This document shows, piece after piece, positions 27,457 through 37,175 of a DNA stretch of 64,000 nt. The stretch's first letter is position 1, and every line of letters begins with the position of its first letter. The position numbers and the translations under genes were made by a program. The stretch comes from Bacteroidota bacterium (GTDB lineage Bacteria > Bacteroidota > Bacteroidia > Cytophagales > Cytophagaceae). The notes beneath the pieces are model-generated. The model was not told the DNA's origin. It saw only the letters and a list, made by a program, of their open reading frames with translations, and searched no databases. The stretch is taken from positions 124,001 to 188,000 of the forward strand of contig JAEVZS010000002.1 in NCBI GenBank assembly GCA_023392125.1. Direction: 5' to 3'.

Positions 27457-27792
27457 ATGAGCTACAAAGTCAACGGTCGTATCTGGATAGAATCCGACAA
27501 AGGTCCTTTTCTCGGTCTGGGGAGAGTAGATCTTTTGGTAAAGATCAGGGAATATGGCTCGATATCTAAAGCCGCCGCGTCTATGAATATGGCCTACAGG
27601 CAGGCCTGGCACCTGGTGCAGTCCATGAATCAGAAAGCTCCCAGACCACTTGTCAGCAAGCTGGCTGGTGGCAGAGGAGGCGGAGGAGCCCGGATAACGG
27701 AAGAGGGAGAGAAAGCAATCACCGAATTTGAAGACCTCAACCGGGCGTTTGCTGAGTTTATGCAATTGAAATCCGGCGAGCTGCAGCTGTAA
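27457..27792 (+). CDS. ModE-type winged-helix regulator (DNA-binding domain only)
   Basis: 111 residues. Matches the ModE/LysR-like N-terminal HTH: GLGRVDLLVKIREYGSISKAAASMNMAYRQAWHLV, then the wing LAGGRGGGGARITEEGEKAI. The molybdate-binding MOP domains of full ModE are absent, as in many single-domain homologues. It stands directly before a cluster of molybdenum enzymes, so control of molybdenum or nitrate genes is likely but not shown. Preceded by a very AT-rich 234-base gap. Confidence 0.85.
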   Translation: MSYKVNGRIWIESDKGPFLGLGRVDLLVKIREYGSISKAAASMNMAYRQAWHLVQSMNQKAPRPLVSKLAGGRGGGGARITEEGEKAITEFEDLNRAFAEFMQLKSGELQL

Positions 27793-27853
27793 TTTTTTTT
27801 ACCCACCGATATGTTTAAAAATGAATAACGATTAATTAATACACTTTTCGGAT

Positions 27854-29851
27854 ATGAAAAAACCACTATTTAACTATTTAATTCTCATTAGTTTGTTTTT
27901 GGGAACTTTCCGGCTATTCGGGCAGGCGCAGGATATATTGCGTCCCGGATCAGTTTATACACTGGAAGAAATGACCATCCGTGCCTCGTCCTTTAAAGAC
28001 TCGGTGAACGCGATAAGCGCGCAGCAAATGGATATGTTTAACCGGACAGATGCGGCCAGAGCGCTCAACGTGCTGCCGGGGGTGACGCTGTCCAATATCG
28101 GAGCCAGAAATGAATCGGTGGTTTTTATCAGAGGGTTTGATCTGAGACAGGTTCCTGTATTCATAGATGGTGTGCCTGTCTATGTACCCTACGACGGATA
28201 TGTAGATCTTGGGCGCTTTACCACCTTTGATCTGGCGGAGATCAATGTTTCGAAAGGTTTTTCTTCTATGCTGTATGGCCCCAATACACTGGGGGGAGCG
28301 ATCAATCTTGTATCCAGAAAACCAACAGAAAAGTTTGAGCTTAGCGGAGCTACCGGCTATATGACGGGCGGCTACCGGGCCAACCTCAATGTCGGTTCCA
28401 GAATCGGAAAATTCTACGTACAGGGCGGCCTGTCCCGGCTAAGCAGAGACTATTACAACCTGTCAGGAGATTTTGATCCGGTAAAAAATGAGAATGGCGG
28501 AAGAAGAGACAATTCCTATAGCTATGACACAAAGCTGAATATCCGTATTGGCTATACGCCCTCTGCCAGACAGGAATATGTACTCAGCTATGTCAACCAG
28601 CAAGGTGAAAAAGGGACACCGCTGTATGCAGGATCGGATACCCGCAACTCGCTGCTGGAAAGGCCACGCTACTGGCAATGGCCTTACTGGAACAAAGAAA
28701 GCTTTTACTTCCTGTCCAATACCACACTTGATACCAGCAGCTATATACGCCTGAGGCTTTACTACGACAGGTTCAAAAACCTGCTGGAAAGCTATGATGA
28801 TGATACCTACAGCACCATCACCAGACCTTATGCATTCCAGAGTTATTACAACGATGATACCTATGGAGGATCTTTCGAATACGGTACCCGTCGCATCAAA
28901 AAGAACCATCTGAAGCTGGCCGGACATTATAAGCATGACCGGCATCGGGAAAACAATGCGGGAATGCCGGTACAGACCTTTGAGGATAATACTTTTTCAC
29001 TGGCAGTGGAAGATATCTGGCAGCCCTTTGCCAGACTCCGGATTATACCGGGTATCAGCTACAATCTGCGCAGCAGCGGCAAGGCACAGGATTACAACAG
29101 CGAGACTGAAACGATGACTGACTTCCCGGCCAATACCAACGATGCCTGGAACCTGCAAGTGGCCGCATTTTACCATTTTACAGAAAACAGGGGGCTGAGT
29201 GTAACGGCCGCGAGAAAATCACGATTTGCCACGGTAAAGGACCGCTATTCTTACCGAATGGGAACTGCTATTCCCAATCCGGATCTCAATGCGGAGTCTT
29301 CCCTCAACTATGAGCTTTCCTACTCCGACCTGCTCATTCAGAAAGTCAGAATACAGGGAAGCCTGTTTTACAACCAGATTAATGACGTTATACAAAACGT
29401 GGACGAGGTACAGCCGGGCAGATCCCAGTTGCAGAATGCCGGGCAGGCCGCGTTTTACGGAGCAGAGGCAAGCGTCGATTACAGGCTTCACCGAAAAAGT
29501 ACGCTGGGAGCCAACTATACCTACCTCGAAAGAAAAAATATCAGCAACCCTGATCTGAGATTTACCAACGTACCCAATCATAAAGTCTTTGGATACATAC
29601 AATACAATCCGACCTCCTTTTCCTACATCGTGCTTAGCTCGGAGTACAATTCCAGACGCTACAGCACTTCGTACGGCGCTTACGCCGGAGGATTTATGGT
29701 CGCAAATGCCAAGGTTTCCTTCAGAATCTGGAAATATTTTGGTCTGGAAGGCGGAGTCAATAATATTCTGGACAGAAACTACAGCATTGCCGAAGGCTAT
29801 CCGGAACAGGGCAGAAACTATTTTATCAATATCATTTACAAAACATTCTGA
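27854..29851 (+). CDS. TonB-dependent outer-membrane receptor
   Basis: 665 residues. Signal peptide to about residue 25 (LFGQAQ). Plug domain with ALNVLPGVTLSNIGARNESVVFIRG and VPVFIDGVPVY, then SSMLYGPNTLGGAINLVSRKP, followed by the beta-barrel and a C-terminal beta-strand ending in Phe (YFINIIYKTF). There is no carboxypeptidase-like N-terminal extension, so it is a siderophore/cofactor-type receptor, not SusC. Position after a ModE-type regulator and before molybdenum and haem enzymes suggests uptake of molybdate-chelates, iron or another cofactor. Confidence 0.92.
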   Translation: MKKPLFNYLILISLFLGTFRLFGQAQDILRPGSVYTLEEMTIRASSFKDSVNAISAQQMDMFNRTDAARALNVLPGVTLSNIGARNESVVFIRGFDLRQVPVFIDGVPVYVPYDGYVDLGRFTTFDLAEINVSKGFSSMLYGPNTLGGAINLVSRKPTEKFELSGATGYMTGGYRANLNVGSRIGKFYVQGGLSRLSRDYYNLSGDFDPVKNENGGRRDNSYSYDTKLNIRIGYTPSARQEYVLSYVNQQGEKGTPLYAGSDTRNSLLERPRYWQWPYWNKESFYFLSNTTLDTSSYIRLRLYYDRFKNLLESYDDDTYSTITRPYAFQSYYNDDTYGGSFEYGTRRIKKNHLKLAGHYKHDRHRENNAGMPVQTFEDNTFSLAVEDIWQPFARLRIIPGISYNLRSSGKAQDYNSETETMTDFPANTNDAWNLQVAAFYHFTENRGLSVTAARKSRFATVKDRYSYRMGTAIPNPDLNAESSLNYELSYSDLLIQKVRIQGSLFYNQINDVIQNVDEVQPGRSQLQNAGQAAFYGAEASVDYRLHRKSTLGANYTYLERKNISNPDLRFTNVPNHKVFGYIQYNPTSFSYIVLSSEYNSRRYSTSYGAYAGGFMVANAKVSFRIWKYFGLEGGVNNILDRNYSIAEGYPEQGRNYFINIIYKTF

Positions 29852-29916
29852 TTGCTGACCTGCAAAGCTTGCCGGTAACGGGACTTTGGAAGGATCAGCC
29901 ACTGATATACGCCAAC

Positions 29917-31010
29917 ATGGTACGAAAGCAATTCATATGGTTTATAATGCCACTTTTTATCGGGGGACTGGTTGCCGCCAATAAAAAGGGATCCGCTGGA
30001 AACGGCATTCCCGTCGGAGTATATGAGTTGCATTATCCTGCTAATTTCGGAAACCGGTTTACGATTCCGGCCGATAATCCTGTTACCCGGAGGGGGCCTA
30101 TCTGGGAAGATTATTGTTTTATGAAACAAGGCTTTCTGCCAATAATCGCGTTTCCTGCGCCACCTGTCATCAGCAAAAGCTGGCTTTTACCGACGGAAAA
30201 AAGTTCAGTCAGGGCGTGGATGGCACGCTGACCCGACGCAACAGTATGTCGCTGGCCAATCTGCTTTGGGTGCGAAACTTCTTCTGGGACGGAAGGGTCA
30301 AAGGACTCGAAGCGCAGGCTTTGATTCCCCTGACCGATCCGCACGAAATGGGACAGTCACCCGAAGTGTCCGCGCAGAAATTGCGGCAACTCCGGCTGTA
30401 TCCTCCCATATTTAAGCTGGTCTTTGGATCGGATTCCATTACCGCTGAGCAGATTGTCAAAGCCATTGCCCAGTTTGAGCGTACGCTGATTTCCGCCGGT
30501 TCGCCATATGACCGCTATCTGGCTGGCGCTTATGAGCCTACACCACAGGAACGGAGAGGACTGGAACTGTTTATGGCCAGTCCGGATATGGAAACAGGCA
30601 GCCGGGGAGCTGGTTGCGGACATTGTCACGGCGGGCCCAAAACGTTTACCGAACAGTTTCACAACAACGGACTTGACAGCCTGCCCGAAGATCCGGGGCG
30701 GCAGGCTGTGACAGGACTGCCCAATGATCAGGGACGGTTCAGGGTAGCTACGCTGCGCAATATCGCTCTTACAGCACCTTATATGCACGATGGCCGGTTT
30801 GCCACGCTGGAGGAAGTGCTGGATCACTACAGTGAGCATATACAGGCGGGAGAGACGCTAAGTCCTTTTCTAAGGAAAGCCAACAGGCTGACGAAGCAGG
30901 AAAAGGACGATATTATCGCGTTTCTCCACATGCTGACCGATTCCTCGTTTATCAGCAACCCGGAATTTTCCGATCCTCATGTACAACACCCGGAAGTTAC
31001 CAAACAATAA
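29917..31010 (+). pseudogene. Di-heme cytochrome c peroxidase (CcpA/MauG family) with a frameshift
   Basis: Start ATG at 29917 with a signal peptide (FIWFIMPLFIGGLVAA) and the segment YELHYPANFGNRFTIPADNP. The frame then breaks at a five-G run (30092-30096): adding one G joins it to the downstream frame, giving LLFYETRLSANNRVSCATCH. That frame carries two haem sites (CATCH; CGHCH), the segment FFWDGRVKGLEAQALIPL, and APYMHDGRFATLEEVL. The repaired protein would be 364 residues, normal for the family. It reduces H2O2 in the periplasm. The change may be a real mutation or a base-call error in the homopolymer. Confidence 0.88.
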
Positions 31011-31016
31011 ATACCC

Positions 31017-31535
31017 ATGAAAAAATACCGTTTGCTCTTTTTCCTTGTACTAGCGCTCCTTTTTTATTGTATCGTTCCGTTTGCCGGAGCACAGAATCTG
31101 ACAGGTGGTGAAGCCTTTATCAAAATAGAAGGAGAAGTAACCCAGCCTCTTACCCTGTACGCATCCGATCTTGCTCTCATGCAACGGGCGGAAGTCCGCG
31201 TGGCGGACCGTGAGGGTAAAGAAACGACCTATTCGGGAGTTCCCGTCACTGAGATTCTGCAAAAGGCTGGCGCTACTCTTGGCTGCGAACTACGTGGCGA
31301 AAACCTCAGCAAATACCTGCTGATAAGAGCAGCAGATGGCTATGAGGTGCTTTTTTCGCTGGCTGAGCTTGATTCCGCTTTTACAGACAGAGTAGTAATT
31401 CTGGCGGACAGAGCGGACGATAAACCTCTGCCTGCGGGAAAGGGCCCGTTTCGGATCATTGTGCCCGGAGAAAAGAAACCGGCCCGCTGCATCTTTGAAG
31501 TGACTACGCTGGTGGTCGGATTCGCGAAAGAATAA
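31017..31535 (+). CDS. Small exported molybdopterin-binding (sulfite-oxidase-like) domain protein
   Basis: 172 residues with a signal peptide (LLFFLVLALLFYCIVPFAGA). The mature part matches the oxidoreductase molybdopterin-binding domain: IKIEGEVTQPLTLYASDLALM, YSGVPVTEILQKAG, SLAELDSAF, GKGPFRIIVPGEKKPARCI. It is shorter than YedY/sulfite oxidase and lacks the typical active-site Cys at the usual place, so catalysis is uncertain. It lies 6 bases after the peroxidase gene and ahead of the nitrate reductase. Confidence 0.82.
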   Translation: MKKYRLLFFLVLALLFYCIVPFAGAQNLTGGEAFIKIEGEVTQPLTLYASDLALMQRAEVRVADREGKETTYSGVPVTEILQKAGATLGCELRGENLSKYLLIRAADGYEVLFSLAELDSAFTDRVVILADRADDKPLPAGKGPFRIIVPGEKKPARCIFEVTTLVVGFAKE

Positions 31536-31597
31536 CAACCACTTTCTGATGATGAGGACCCCGGAATGAAACTATTTTTAACATTATCCGCCTGACT

Positions 31598-34500
31598 ATG
31601 CCGGCAGAAAAAGAAACATTCAAGTCCACCTGTTCCTATTGCGGAGTTGGTTGCGGCATCATCGTAGAAAAAAGCAGCAAGGGACGGATCCATGTCAAAG
31701 GCAATCCGGAACATCCCGGAAGTCTGGGCATGCTTTGCTCCAAAGGCATGAACCTGCACTATACGGTCAATGACCGTACAGACAGGATTCTCTATCCTTC
31801 CATGCGCTACAGCCGGGGCGATCAGATGCAGCGGGTAAGCTGGGATGCCGCTCTGGACCGGGCTGCCTCGATTTTCAACACATTTATCAGGAAGTACGGA
31901 CCCGATTCGGTTGGCTTGTATGCTTCCGGGCAAATGCTCACTGAAGAGTACTATGTTGCCAACAAGCTGGTAAAAGGTTTCTGGGGAACCAATAATATCG
32001 ATACCAATTCGAGACTTTGCATGAGCTCGGCAGTGGCGGGCTACAAGATGGCGCTGGGAGAGGATTCCGTGCCGGTTAGCTATGCGGATATAGAGCTGGC
32101 GGATACGTTCCTGATCGCGGGAGCCAATCCGGCCTGGTGTCATCCGATTATTTTCCGGCGAATGGAAGCGCATAAAGCCAACAATCCGGATGTAAAATTC
32201 ATTGTGGTAGATCCCAGAAAAACGCAGACTGCTTCGATGGCGGACCTGCATTTGCAAATCAACCCGGGTACGGACATTGTCCTGTACAATGCCATCGGCA
32301 GAGGTTTGATCGAACGGGAAAAAATCGATATTGACTTTATCATCGACCATACCGATGGATTTGAAGCATACAAAGAGATGGTGATGAAGCGCTCACTGAA
32401 AGAGGCGGCGGTCATCTGCGGTATTCGGGTTGACGATCTGCGCTGGGCTATAGAATATATAGGAAGGGCTGAGGGGTTTATTACCATGTGGGCTATGGGG
32501 TTGAATCAAAGTGTAGTTGGTGTAAATAAAAACCTCAGCCTGATCAATCTTAACCTGATTACCGGTCAGATCGGGAAACCGGGAGCGGGTCCTTTTTCGC
32601 TGACCGGTCAGCCCAACGCCATGGGGGGACGTGAAGTAGGGGGACTGAGCAATCTGCTGTCTGCTCACAGGGATATGAAAAATCCTGCACACCGGAAAGA
32701 AATTGCGGACTTCTGGAATGTGCCTTCCGTCCCCGATACACCCGGTCTGTCGGCCACCGAAATGTTTGAAGCGCTGCGCAGCGGTAAAATGAAAGCGATA
32801 TGGATCATGTGCACCAATCCGCTGGTCAGTCTTCCCAATGCCAATATGGTGGAGGAGGGATTGCGCAACGCCAGGTTTGTCGTCGTACAAGAGTTATTTC
32901 ATACCTCCGATACCGCCAGGTTTGCGGATCTGCTGCTACCCGCGGCCGGCTGGACCGAAAAGTGCGGCACCATGACCAATTCTGAACGACGGATAAGCTA
33001 TCTGAACAAAATCATTGATCCGCCGGGAGAGGCGCTCCCCGATGCGGAGATTCTCTGCAGGCTGGCTCAAAAGATGGGGTATGGACAGGCGTTCAATTAC
33101 AGAAGTGCGGCGGAGATATACGATGAGCACTGCCGGCTTACCAAAGGAACGAATATCGATATCAGCGGGCTGAGTCATCAGCGGCTGCAGGAGCTGACCA
33201 CCATCCAGTGGCCGGTACCCGATCCTGAATCCGAAGGTACGCCGAGACTGTTTACTGACAAAAAGTTCTATACGCCCAACGGAAAAGCGAAGATTCACGC
33301 CGTGCCCGACGACAATCATTCGGAAGTCATCACCGATGATCTGCCGCTTATCCTCACTACCGGAAGAATCAGGGATCAGTGGCATACCATGACCAAAACA
33401 GGCAAGGTAAACAAGCTTAAAAAGCATATTGATAACCCTTTTGTGGAAATGCACCCGCTGGACGCAGAGGTACGGGGCATCAGGGAAGGCGATCCTGTCA
33501 ATATCACCAACGGCAGGGGCAGTGTCCGGGTCAACGCAAAAATTACGACTGATATCAAGGCGGGAGTGGTCTTTCTTCCCATGCACTGGGGGCGGATCTT
33601 AAACCGGAGCTTTGCCCGGGCCAATAATCTCACCAATACGCTGGTCGACCCTGTTTCCAAAGAACCGGACTTTAAGTTTTCCGCCGTAGAAGTCTGTAAG
33701 TACAGAAAACCCAAAGAAAAAATTGTGGTAATAGGAGCCGGTGCCGGAGCCTGCCGGTTTGTCAGCTTCTACAGGGATCTGAATACGGAAGATGAGATTT
33801 ATGTTTTCAGCAAGGAAATTTTTCCGTTTTATAACCGGGTTATGCTCCCCGACTATATCAACAACGAACTGCCCTGGCACAAGCTGGTCAAACTGACGGA
33901 AGAAGACAGTAAAGGACTGGGTATAAAACTGTATCAGGGAAACGGCATTGTTCATATCGACCGGAAGAACAAGATGGTCACCGATGAAAAAGGCAACCAG
34001 CATTCCTACGACCTTTTGGTGCTTGGTATGGGAAGCCGGCCGACGTTGCCCGACAATGTCAATACTCAGCTCAAAGGTATCTTTACCATGCGGACAAGGC
34101 ATGATGCCGATGATCTTAAAGCGTATACACAGGCCGGCGACCATGTGGTAATCATTGGCGCCGGATTGCTCGGTCTGGAGCTTGCCGCCTCGCTCAGGGA
34201 TCTTGATATACAGGTCACCATATTGCAGCGATCCTCCAAGCTCATGGATCGCCAGCTTGATCAGACAGCGAGCGGTCTTTTGCACGAGGAAATCATAGAA
34301 CGGGAAATTGAAATCCTGTACAACGATCAGGTCAGCTACTTTACCGGCAAGGAAGAGCTGACCGGTATAAAGCTGGTAAGTGGCCGCCTATTGGAGTGCA
34401 AAGCGGTCGTATACGCGATCGGTACAACGCCTAATATCGAACTGGCTAAAGCAGCAGGTATCGAAACCAAAAGGGGAGTACTGGTCAACGAGTATATGCA

Positions 34501-35107
34501 AACCAGCGATCCGGCTATCTACGGGATTGGAGAACTGGCAGAGTTTAACTCCTCGTTATACGGTATTACTGCGGCAGCGGAAGAGCAGGCGGAGGTGATC
34601 TGCAAATACCTCAACGGGGATATGCTGAGTTTCTACCGGGGTACGCTTTCCATGAACATTCTTAAGATCAAAGGCCTCGATCTTTGTTCGCTCGGCATGG
34701 CAGATGTACCTCCCGATCAAAAGGAAGAATATGAGGAAATTATTTTTATCGACAAGGCGCAGCGATACTACAAAAAATGTATTGTACACGATGACAGGCT
34801 GGTCGGAGCAATACTTTTTGGCGACAAAACGGAGTTTCTTGAGTTTAAGGAGCTGATACAAAACCAAACGGAGCTTTCGGATAAGCGTACCGAGCTGCTC
34901 CGCGGAAAGGCGTCGGCAACAGAGGCCGTCATCGGGAAGCTGGTCTGCTCCTGCAACAACGTGGGAGAGGGGAATATTGAAAAAGCTATCCAAAAAGGCT
35001 GCAAAGATTTTGGTGAACTGTGCAAAACCACAGGTGCCGGAACCGGCTGCGGAAGCTGCAAACCTGAAGTAAAAGCAATATTGGAAAGAGTAGCGGTAAA
35101 AGCATAG
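31598..35107 (+). CDS. Assimilatory nitrate reductase fused to FAD reductase and [2Fe-2S] domains
   Basis: 1169 residues, cytoplasmic (no signal). N-terminal molybdo-bis-MGD oxidoreductase with a [4Fe-4S] site (Cys12, Cys15, Cys19, Cys47) and the Mo-ligand Cys in NSRLCMSSAVAG. A C-terminal MopB domain ends near residue 700. From about 706 a FAD/NAD-linked reductase follows (VVIGAGAGACRFVSF; VVIIGAGLLGLELAASL). Residues about 1105-1165 hold the BFD-like [2Fe-2S] domain (CSCNNVGEGN; GTGCGSCKPEV). It joins NasC-like catalysis and NasB/NirB-like electron supply in one chain. It probably reduces nitrate to nitrite in the cytoplasm. Confidence 0.9.
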   Translation: MPAEKETFKSTCSYCGVGCGIIVEKSSKGRIHVKGNPEHPGSLGMLCSKGMNLHYTVNDRTDRILYPSMRYSRGDQMQRVSWDAALDRAASIFNTFIRKYGPDSVGLYASGQMLTEEYYVANKLVKGFWGTNNIDTNSRLCMSSAVAGYKMALGEDSVPVSYADIELADTFLIAGANPAWCHPIIFRRMEAHKANNPDVKFIVVDPRKTQTASMADLHLQINPGTDIVLYNAIGRGLIEREKIDIDFIIDHTDGFEAYKEMVMKRSLKEAAVICGIRVDDLRWAIEYIGRAEGFITMWAMGLNQSVVGVNKNLSLINLNLITGQIGKPGAGPFSLTGQPNAMGGREVGGLSNLLSAHRDMKNPAHRKEIADFWNVPSVPDTPGLSATEMFEALRSGKMKAIWIMCTNPLVSLPNANMVEEGLRNARFVVVQELFHTSDTARFADLLLPAAGWTEKCGTMTNSERRISYLNKIIDPPGEALPDAEILCRLAQKMGYGQAFNYRSAAEIYDEHCRLTKGTNIDISGLSHQRLQELTTIQWPVPDPESEGTPRLFTDKKFYTPNGKAKIHAVPDDNHSEVITDDLPLILTTGRIRDQWHTMTKTGKVNKLKKHIDNPFVEMHPLDAEVRGIREGDPVNITNGRGSVRVNAKITTDIKAGVVFLPMHWGRILNRSFARANNLTNTLVDPVSKEPDFKFSAVEVCKYRKPKEKIVVIGAGAGACRFVSFYRDLNTEDEIYVFSKEIFPFYNRVMLPDYINNELPWHKLVKLTEEDSKGLGIKLYQGNGIVHIDRKNKMVTDEKGNQHSYDLLVLGMGSRPTLPDNVNTQLKGIFTMRTRHDADDLKAYTQAGDHVVIIGAGLLGLELAASLRDLDIQVTILQRSSKLMDRQLDQTASGLLHEEIIEREIEILYNDQVSYFTGKEELTGIKLVSGRLLECKAVVYAIGTTPNIELAKAAGIETKRGVLVNEYMQTSDPAIYGIGELAEFNSSLYGITAAAEEQAEVICKYLNGDMLSFYRGTLSMNILKIKGLDLCSLGMADVPPDQKEEYEEIIFIDKAQRYYKKCIVHDDRLVGAILFGDKTEFLEFKELIQNQTELSDKRTELLRGKASATEAVIGKLVCSCNNVGEGNIEKAIQKGCKDFGELCKTTGAGTGCGSCKPEVKAILERVAVKA

Positions 35108-35112
35108 GGATT

Positions 35113-36546
35113 ATGGAAAAAACCATCAGGATACTCATTGCCGGAGGTATCATCTCTCCGGGCGACCTTGAAATAATTGCCACGGCCGCCCAAATGCATC
35201 GGGGCAATGCCATTGCTTTCGGATCGAGACAGGAAATCTATGTCAGCTGCCCGGAAGAGGAAGTAACGAAGTTGAGTAAAAGACTCATACGGTTAGGTTT
35301 TTGCTGTGAGGCGGATCCGGGGCCACATGCCAATATAGTCACCTCTTTTGCATCCGTAGATATTTACCCTTCTACCATCTGGGTAACGGGCGATACGTTT
35401 TTTCACGTGCTGGAAAAATTCCATTACCGCCCCCGGTTAAAAATCAATATCACGGATCCGGTACAACGGCTTATCCCATTGTTTACCGGTCATTTGAATT
35501 TTGTAGCCTCACATCACCGAAACTATTGGTTTTTATACATTCACCTGCCGGGTTTCTGTCGGCGTGAACTATGGCCCGGTCTGATTTACATTGACGAAAT
35601 TGCGCCGCTCGCCCAACGAATCGAGGAAATCTGCGGGGAGAAAGGGGAAGAGGCAATTACCATCAGCCAGCTGTTTGACAGAATCGGAAATGAAACGATC
35701 CCCAACAGCCGATCTATAGACAGGGAACTGACGCTTGTCAAAAAATCAATTCCCTACTACGAAGGGATGAATCCTGTGGGAAATGCCTACTGGCTGGGTA
35801 TCTACCGACGCGATTATCAGTATTCTCTTTCGTTTATCCTGGACTTGTGCGAACTGTGCCGGGAAAGCAAAATGGGAAAAATAAGCATCACTACCTGGAA
35901 GACGTTGCTCATCAAGGATATACACGAGGCAGACCGGATAAAATGGGAAGTGCTCCTCGGAAAGCATGGCGTCAATATCCGTCATTCATCTCTGGAGCTG
36001 CACTGGCATATCCCCGATCTGGATATCGAAGCGCTCCGGCTGAAAAACAAGCTGGTAAACGCGTTTGATCAAAAAGATATCCGTACATACGGTATATGCT
36101 TTAGTATACATTCGGAAGAAAAAGGCGAGGGTTATGGCAATGTTTTTATTAAGCGCCTTGATGATCAGAGTATGCGCTATAAAGTATCCCATACTCCGGA
36201 GTTTAGTCTGTTTGACTCTGACCGGGTCACTGTTAAGGTGGTTATCCGGGTGAGTGCGCTGGTAAAGGTGCTGCAGGAAATATGCCTGCTGTACTATAAG
36301 CAGCTGAAAGAAAGAGAAGTTGCTGCTATCCTTCCAGCTTCGCCTTCCGCGATCAGAAAACCGGTCTTGCGTACATTCAGCCTGTTTCAATGCCAGACTT
36401 GCTTCACTATCTACAATCAGGACATCGGCGACGTAGTCAACAACATTATGCCCGGAATTCCCTTTGAATCCCTGCCTGAACACTACCTGTGTCCCGTTTG
36501 CGAAGGGGAGAAGCATGAGTATGTAAAGCTGGAAGAAGATTTATGA
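35113..36546 (+). CDS. Rubredoxin fused to a cysteine-less nitrite/sulfite-reductase-like scaffold
   Basis: 477 residues, 5 bases after the nitrate reductase. The N-terminal ferredoxin-like half domain is clear (IAGGIISPGDLEIIATAAQ; SRQEIYVSCPEEEVTKLSKRL). Where nitrite/sulfite reductases place the GCxNxC ligands, this protein has NITDPVQRLIPLF, and the C-x5-C region is also gone, so no siroheme/[4Fe-4S] centre can form. A second ferredoxin-like repeat follows, then a C-terminal rubredoxin (FQCQTCFTIYNQDIGDV; MPGIPFESLPEHYLCPVC). It likely shuttles electrons to the adjacent reductase rather than reducing nitrite. Confidence 0.82.
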   Translation: MEKTIRILIAGGIISPGDLEIIATAAQMHRGNAIAFGSRQEIYVSCPEEEVTKLSKRLIRLGFCCEADPGPHANIVTSFASVDIYPSTIWVTGDTFFHVLEKFHYRPRLKINITDPVQRLIPLFTGHLNFVASHHRNYWFLYIHLPGFCRRELWPGLIYIDEIAPLAQRIEEICGEKGEEAITISQLFDRIGNETIPNSRSIDRELTLVKKSIPYYEGMNPVGNAYWLGIYRRDYQYSLSFILDLCELCRESKMGKISITTWKTLLIKDIHEADRIKWEVLLGKHGVNIRHSSLELHWHIPDLDIEALRLKNKLVNAFDQKDIRTYGICFSIHSEEKGEGYGNVFIKRLDDQSMRYKVSHTPEFSLFDSDRVTVKVVIRVSALVKVLQEICLLYYKQLKEREVAAILPASPSAIRKPVLRTFSLFQCQTCFTIYNQDIGDVVNNIMPGIPFESLPEHYLCPVCEGEKHEYVKLEEDL

Positions 36547-36660
36547 GCCGGGAAGTGGGTTGATTTTAAGATTTAGTATGTTTTGTTAACACATAACACA
36601 CTTAAATTTACTTATATTGAATGAAAATTTATTGAAGTTGAGGCAATCAAATGCGTAAAA

Positions 36661-37089
36661 ATGACAAAACAACCCAAACCTATCGGGCTGACCAAAGATG
36701 CCGGCTGGCAGTTCGGGCTTCGCAAAACGTTTCCTTGTGCACAGCAGTATGTGTGGGATTTTATGTTTTCTGATAAGGGCTTAACAATCTGGCTGGGAAA
36801 GCCGGACGAGGAACTGGAAATCGGGAAGGAATACAAAACCGAAGAAGGAATAGAGGGGAAGGTTCGGATCCTTACTCCGTATTCCCATATCCGGATGGAG
36901 TGGAAAAAGCCGGGCTGGGAAAATACCTCCACTGTTCAGGTCCGGGTGATTGGTGATCGGCAGAAAGCTACCATAAGCTTTCATCAGGAGAAACTCGCGG
37001 ATGAAGCTCAAAGGGAGGAAATGAAGGAATACTGGAACAGTAAAATGAAGGAAATAGAGACGGAGCTGACGAATAGTAGTGATATATAA
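36661..37089 (+). CDS. SRPBCC/AHSA1-like protein
   Basis: 142 residues. START-like fold: FGLRKTFPCAQQYVWDFMFS, then TIWLGKPDEELEIGKEYKTE, IRMEWKKPGWENTSTVQVRV, and a long C-terminal helix (EEMKEYWNSKMKEIETEL). Ligand unknown. It is weakly related to the AHSA1 protein at 20.5 kb by family only. It stands between the nitrate operon and the HEPN gene with no clear operon partner. Confidence 0.82.
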   Translation: MTKQPKPIGLTKDAGWQFGLRKTFPCAQQYVWDFMFSDKGLTIWLGKPDEELEIGKEYKTEEGIEGKVRILTPYSHIRMEWKKPGWENTSTVQVRVIGDRQKATISFHQEKLADEAQREEMKEYWNSKMKEIETELTNSSDI

Positions 37090-37175
37090 TTGGATTGCCC
37101 TTCCGATTTTTTTAATCACCTGTGGAGCTTGTAATTCCGACTTGTATCGGGCCAAAAGAAATTCTATTTTGCAGT

